A stretch of DNA of 6,998 nucleotides. Source: Candidatus Omnitrophota bacterium. GTDB lineage: Bacteria; Verrucomicrobiota; Verrucomicrobiia; Limisphaerales; UBA1319. The notes below the pieces were generated by a model. The model saw nothing but the letters and a program-made list of their open reading frames with translations. It had not been told where the DNA came from and searched no databases. The stretch is from the NCBI GenBank assembly GCA_023473405.1, contig JAMCZD010000346.1:1-6998 (forward strand), written 5' to 3'. This document shows positions 4,877 to 6,998 of this stretch, in pieces; position 1 is the first letter of the stretch, and the number at the start of each line of letters is the position of its first letter. Position numbers and translations under genes: made by a program.

Positions 4877-6998
4877 ATGAATACCAAGACTCATATGGTT
4901 AATATCGCCGGTCCTTTGGCCATCGCGGCGATTGTGTTGTTGCCCTCACCCCGAATCGCAAATGCCGCCCATGCCAATCAAGCCGGGCCCGACCGCGCAC
5001 AGATTCCGGCTGCGCCGGTCCTGCCCAAAGTCGCTCCCCAGTATTGGCTTGCTCCGCTGGGTTTCGAGGCGAACCAGGGCCAGGTGGATGGTTCAGTCAG
5101 GTTCTGGGCTCGGACTCCCGGCGGCAACGTTTTCCTTACCGCTTCCCGGGCCGTGTTTGCGGGCCCGAATTCGATGTGCCAAATGAACCTGGCGGGCGCC
5201 AGCGATCACCCGCAAATAACCGGCGTCGAACCTCTGCCGGGAAAGGTCAATTATTTCAGGGGAACCGATCCCCGGTCCTGGCGCACCGGTATTCCCACCT
5301 ACGCCAAAGTCTGTTATTCGAGCGTTTACCCCGGGATTGACCTGGCTTTCTACGGCAACCAACAAAACCTCGAATACGATTTTGTCGTGGCCCCCGGCGC
5401 CGATCCGCGCGTTATTGCCCTCGAATTCCAAGGGGCGAAGAAGATGGAGATCGACACCAAAGGCGGCCTGCTCTTGTCAACCCAAGACGGAGAGCAATGG
5501 CACCACCAACTCCTGGCCTACCAGGAAATCAACGGAACACGCCGCGAGGTTCCTGCTCGCTTCGTGCTCGCCAAAGGAGAGTCCCCGGAGACGGTTCGCT
5601 TCCAGTTGGGCAAATTCGATCCGGCTGAACCGCTCTTTATCGATCCCGTTCTGGCCTTTTCCACTTATTTCGGCGGCAGCAGCGAGGACCAAGCCTACAG
5701 TATTGCGCTGGATGGCGCGGGCAACATATATGTCGCGGGTCAGACCGATTCGCCCGATCTGCCAACTTCCCACGCCGTGTCTTCGAAGCTGAGCGGCAGT
5801 TACGACGTTTTTGTTACGAAACTAAATCCTTCCGCCACCGCTATTATATACTCCACTTACCTGGGTGGTAACGCAGTGGACCGCGGGTTTCATGCGGCCG
5901 TGGACAATGCCGGCAACGCCATCGTCGCCGGCGTCACTTTCTCGACCAATTTCCCCGTCGCCGCGGCAGCCCAGCCCAAGTTCGGCGGCGGCGACCGCGA
6001 CGGCTTTGTCGCGAAACTCAACTCGACCGGGTCGGCGCTCATCTTCAGCACTTACCTGGGCGGCAGCGGCAGCGACGAATTCTCGGGCGTGGCTGTGGAC
6101 CGGTCCGGTGGCATTTATGCCGTGGGCGATACATCTTCCACTAATTTCCCCGGCCTCGTTCCCGCGGCTTCAGCGTATACGAACCGTTTCGCGGTGCTGC
6201 TTGCCAAGTTCGGCCCCGATGGTTCGCTCAAATACAGCTCCAGCCTGGGCGGCAGCGGCCCATATGACAGCGCCATTGACGTCGCGGTGGACGATGCCAA
6301 CTGCGCTTATCTGACTGGGTATGCTTCTTCCAAGGATTTCCCCCTGGTCAACCCATTGCAATCAGCCGAGCGCGGCGGATACGACGCCTTTATTTCCAAG
6401 CTCAATCCCGCCGGCACGGCCCTGGTCTATTCGACGTTCCTGGGGGGAAGCGGGAATGACGTGGGCCGCAGTATTGCCTTGGACCCGGCCGGCAACGCCT
6501 ATGTGTCCGGTGACACCTTTTCCACCAATTTCCCCACCGCAAGTCCACTGCAGGCCACCAATGCCGGGACAGAAGACGTGTTTGTCGCCAAGCTCAATCC
6601 AACCGGGTCCGCCCTCGTCTACTCCACCTACCTCGGCGGCAGCGGCAAGGAATTGGGTGGGATCGCCGTGGACAGCTCCGGTTGCGCTTACCTGGACGGC
6701 GTCACATCGTCAACCAATTTCCCCACCGTTAACCCTTGGCAGCCTACCTTCGGAGGTGCCACTTGGGATGCATTTGTCGCCAAGATTAATTCCGCCGGCT
6801 CTGCCTTGGTCTACTCCAGTTTCCTGGGCGGCAATGGCGATGACCAGGGCTCGTCTATCGCCGTCGACCAAACCGGCAACGCCTACGTCGCCGGCGCCAC
6901 CACCTCGACCGATTTCCCCACCGTTAAGGCCCTGCAAGCCAATGGATTGCGGGAAGTGGCTTCGTTGCCGGACCCGGTGGGCAGGGTATTGGACGAAC
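4877..6998 (+). CDS. Secreted SBBP beta-propeller repeat protein with DUF7948-like N-terminal region (partial, runs off right edge)
   Basis: The open frame covers 707 codons with no stop. Residues 1-30 look like a signal peptide: K4 in the N-region, a hydrophobic core at about 10-22 and ANA|A for cleavage after residue 30. About 55-260 resembles the DUF7948 region found before such repeats: FEANQGQVDGSVRFWAR, then VNYFRGTDPRSWRTGIPTYAKV, VYPGIDLAFYGN, LEYDFVVAPGADP, and PLFIDPVLAFSTYFGG. From 5657 come seven SBBP units of 63-65 residues, pattern YSTYLGGSGxDxGxxIAVDxxGNAYVxGxTxSTNFPTxxxLQ, then xDxFVAKLNPxGSALV. A secreted or surface propeller is likely; ligand and role are unknown. Codons after 6937 are proA sequence joined in frame and should not be counted as part of this protein. 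The ATG at 4877 lacks a clear ribosome binding site, but the signal peptide supports it. Confidence 0.88.
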   Translation, partial: MNTKTHMVNIAGPLAIAAIVLLPSPRIANAAHANQAGPDRAQIPAAPVLPKVAPQYWLAPLGFEANQGQVDGSVRFWARTPGGNVFLTASRAVFAGPNSMCQMNLAGASDHPQITGVEPLPGKVNYFRGTDPRSWRTGIPTYAKVCYSSVYPGIDLAFYGNQQNLEYDFVVAPGADPRVIALEFQGAKKMEIDTKGGLLLSTQDGEQWHHQLLAYQEINGTRREVPARFVLAKGESPETVRFQLGKFDPAEPLFIDPVLAFSTYFGGSSEDQAYSIALDGAGNIYVAGQTDSPDLPTSHAVSSKLSGSYDVFVTKLNPSATAIIYSTYLGGNAVDRGFHAAVDNAGNAIVAGVTFSTNFPVAAAAQPKFGGGDRDGFVAKLNSTGSALIFSTYLGGSGSDEFSGVAVDRSGGIYAVGDTSSTNFPGLVPAASAYTNRFAVLLAKFGPDGSLKYSSSLGGSGPYDSAIDVAVDDANCAYLTGYASSKDFPLVNPLQSAERGGYDAFISKLNPAGTALVYSTFLGGSGNDVGRSIALDPAGNAYVSGDTFSTNFPTASPLQATNAGTEDVFVAKLNPTGSALVYSTYLGGSGKELGGIAVDSSGCAYLDGVTSSTNFPTVNPWQPTFGGATWDAFVAKINSAGSALVYSSFLGGNGDDQGSSIAVDQTGNAYVAGATTSTDFPTVKALQANGLREVASLPDPVGRVLDE
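5657..6937 (+). repeat. Tandem SBBP repeat array, seven units
   Basis: Units begin at 5657, 5849, 6044, 6233, 6428, 6620 and 6812, a spacing of 189-195 nt. Each begins with a Y/F-S-x-x-L-G-G turn, carries AxDxxGNxYVxG in the middle and S-T-N-F-P after it. The DNA is also partly conserved, for example the near-identical stretches around ACCAATTTCCCCACCG in units 5 and 6, with one change in unit 7. Units 3 and 4 are the most diverged (LAKFGPDGSLK, YSSSLGGSG). Unit 7 is cut off by the foreign junction at 6938, so the true number of units is unknown. Confidence 0.85.
6938..6998 (+). repeat. 61-bp inverted repeat, copy at the window end (proA sequence fused to the SBBP gene)
   Basis: These bases match the reverse complement of 3674-3734 without a mismatch and continue to the last base of the window. 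The reading frame equals that of proA, so the SBBP protein seems to continue as NGLREVASLPDPVGRVLDE, which is ProA and not a propeller repeat. The exact join could lie anywhere in the first few shared bases (GCCAAT), which would also fit the end of an SBBP unit (LQAN). Confidence 0.97.

Noticed and set aside
4162..4887. Minus-strand open frame of 241 codons opposite coaE
   Set aside because: CoaE is a clear family match on the other strand. The antisense product is Ser/Arg-rich low-complexity sequence without family features.
5657..6937. CRISPR array or non-coding tandem repeat
   Set aside because: The period of about 190 nt keeps reading frame, and the conservation is at the protein level with the SBBP pattern.
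4877..6998. Real SBBP-ProA fusion protein
   Set aside because: The ProA part is an exact inverted copy of a gene in the same window and starts in the middle of both domains, so it would make no sensible fold.

Overview
The window is G+C-rich bacterial DNA with ordinary chromosomal genes. Gene content and protein style (an FtsH with an Ala/Pro-rich periplasmic linker, weak Shine-Dalgarno signals, and a large secreted SBBP beta-propeller protein with a DUF7948-like N-terminal part) suggest a Verrucomicrobiota member of the Limisphaerales/Pedosphaera type. That placement is inference from protein resemblance alone. The odd length of 6998 bases, and the way both ends break inside genes, suggest a whole short contig, possibly from a metagenome or single cell.

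Layout. Bases 1-3977 form a tightly packed minus-strand group, read from right to left: proA (glutamate-5-semialdehyde dehydrogenase, proline synthesis), an uncharacterised protein with ATP-grasp-like motifs that is split by a frameshift, a MarC-family membrane protein, and the N-terminal third of the FtsH membrane protease. Neighbours overlap by 20 nt and 4 nt or are 39 nt apart, so co-transcription is likely. A divergent gap of 194 bp follows, then two plus-strand genes: coaE (dephospho-CoA kinase, last step of CoA synthesis) and a long exported protein with seven visible SBBP repeats that runs off the right end. No stretch over 300 bases lacks a gene.

The most important observation concerns sequence integrity. 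The last 61 bases (6938-6998) are an exact inverted copy of an internal piece of proA (3674-3734), joined in frame to the SBBP gene. This looks like an assembly or amplification chimera, or a contig end that stops in a shared k-mer, and not a real fusion protein. In addition, proA carries a compensating -1/+1 indel pair that scrambles about six residues of the conserved DxxIPRGG segment, next to a run of eight G. The gene after it carries a single-base loss. Three indels in about 1.5 kb point to consensus errors more than to biology, and should be settled with reads before any functional claim.

I found no mobile element, CRISPR array, RNA gene or clearly new defence or biosynthetic system. 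The least understood item is the ATP-grasp-like protein between proA and the MarC gene.
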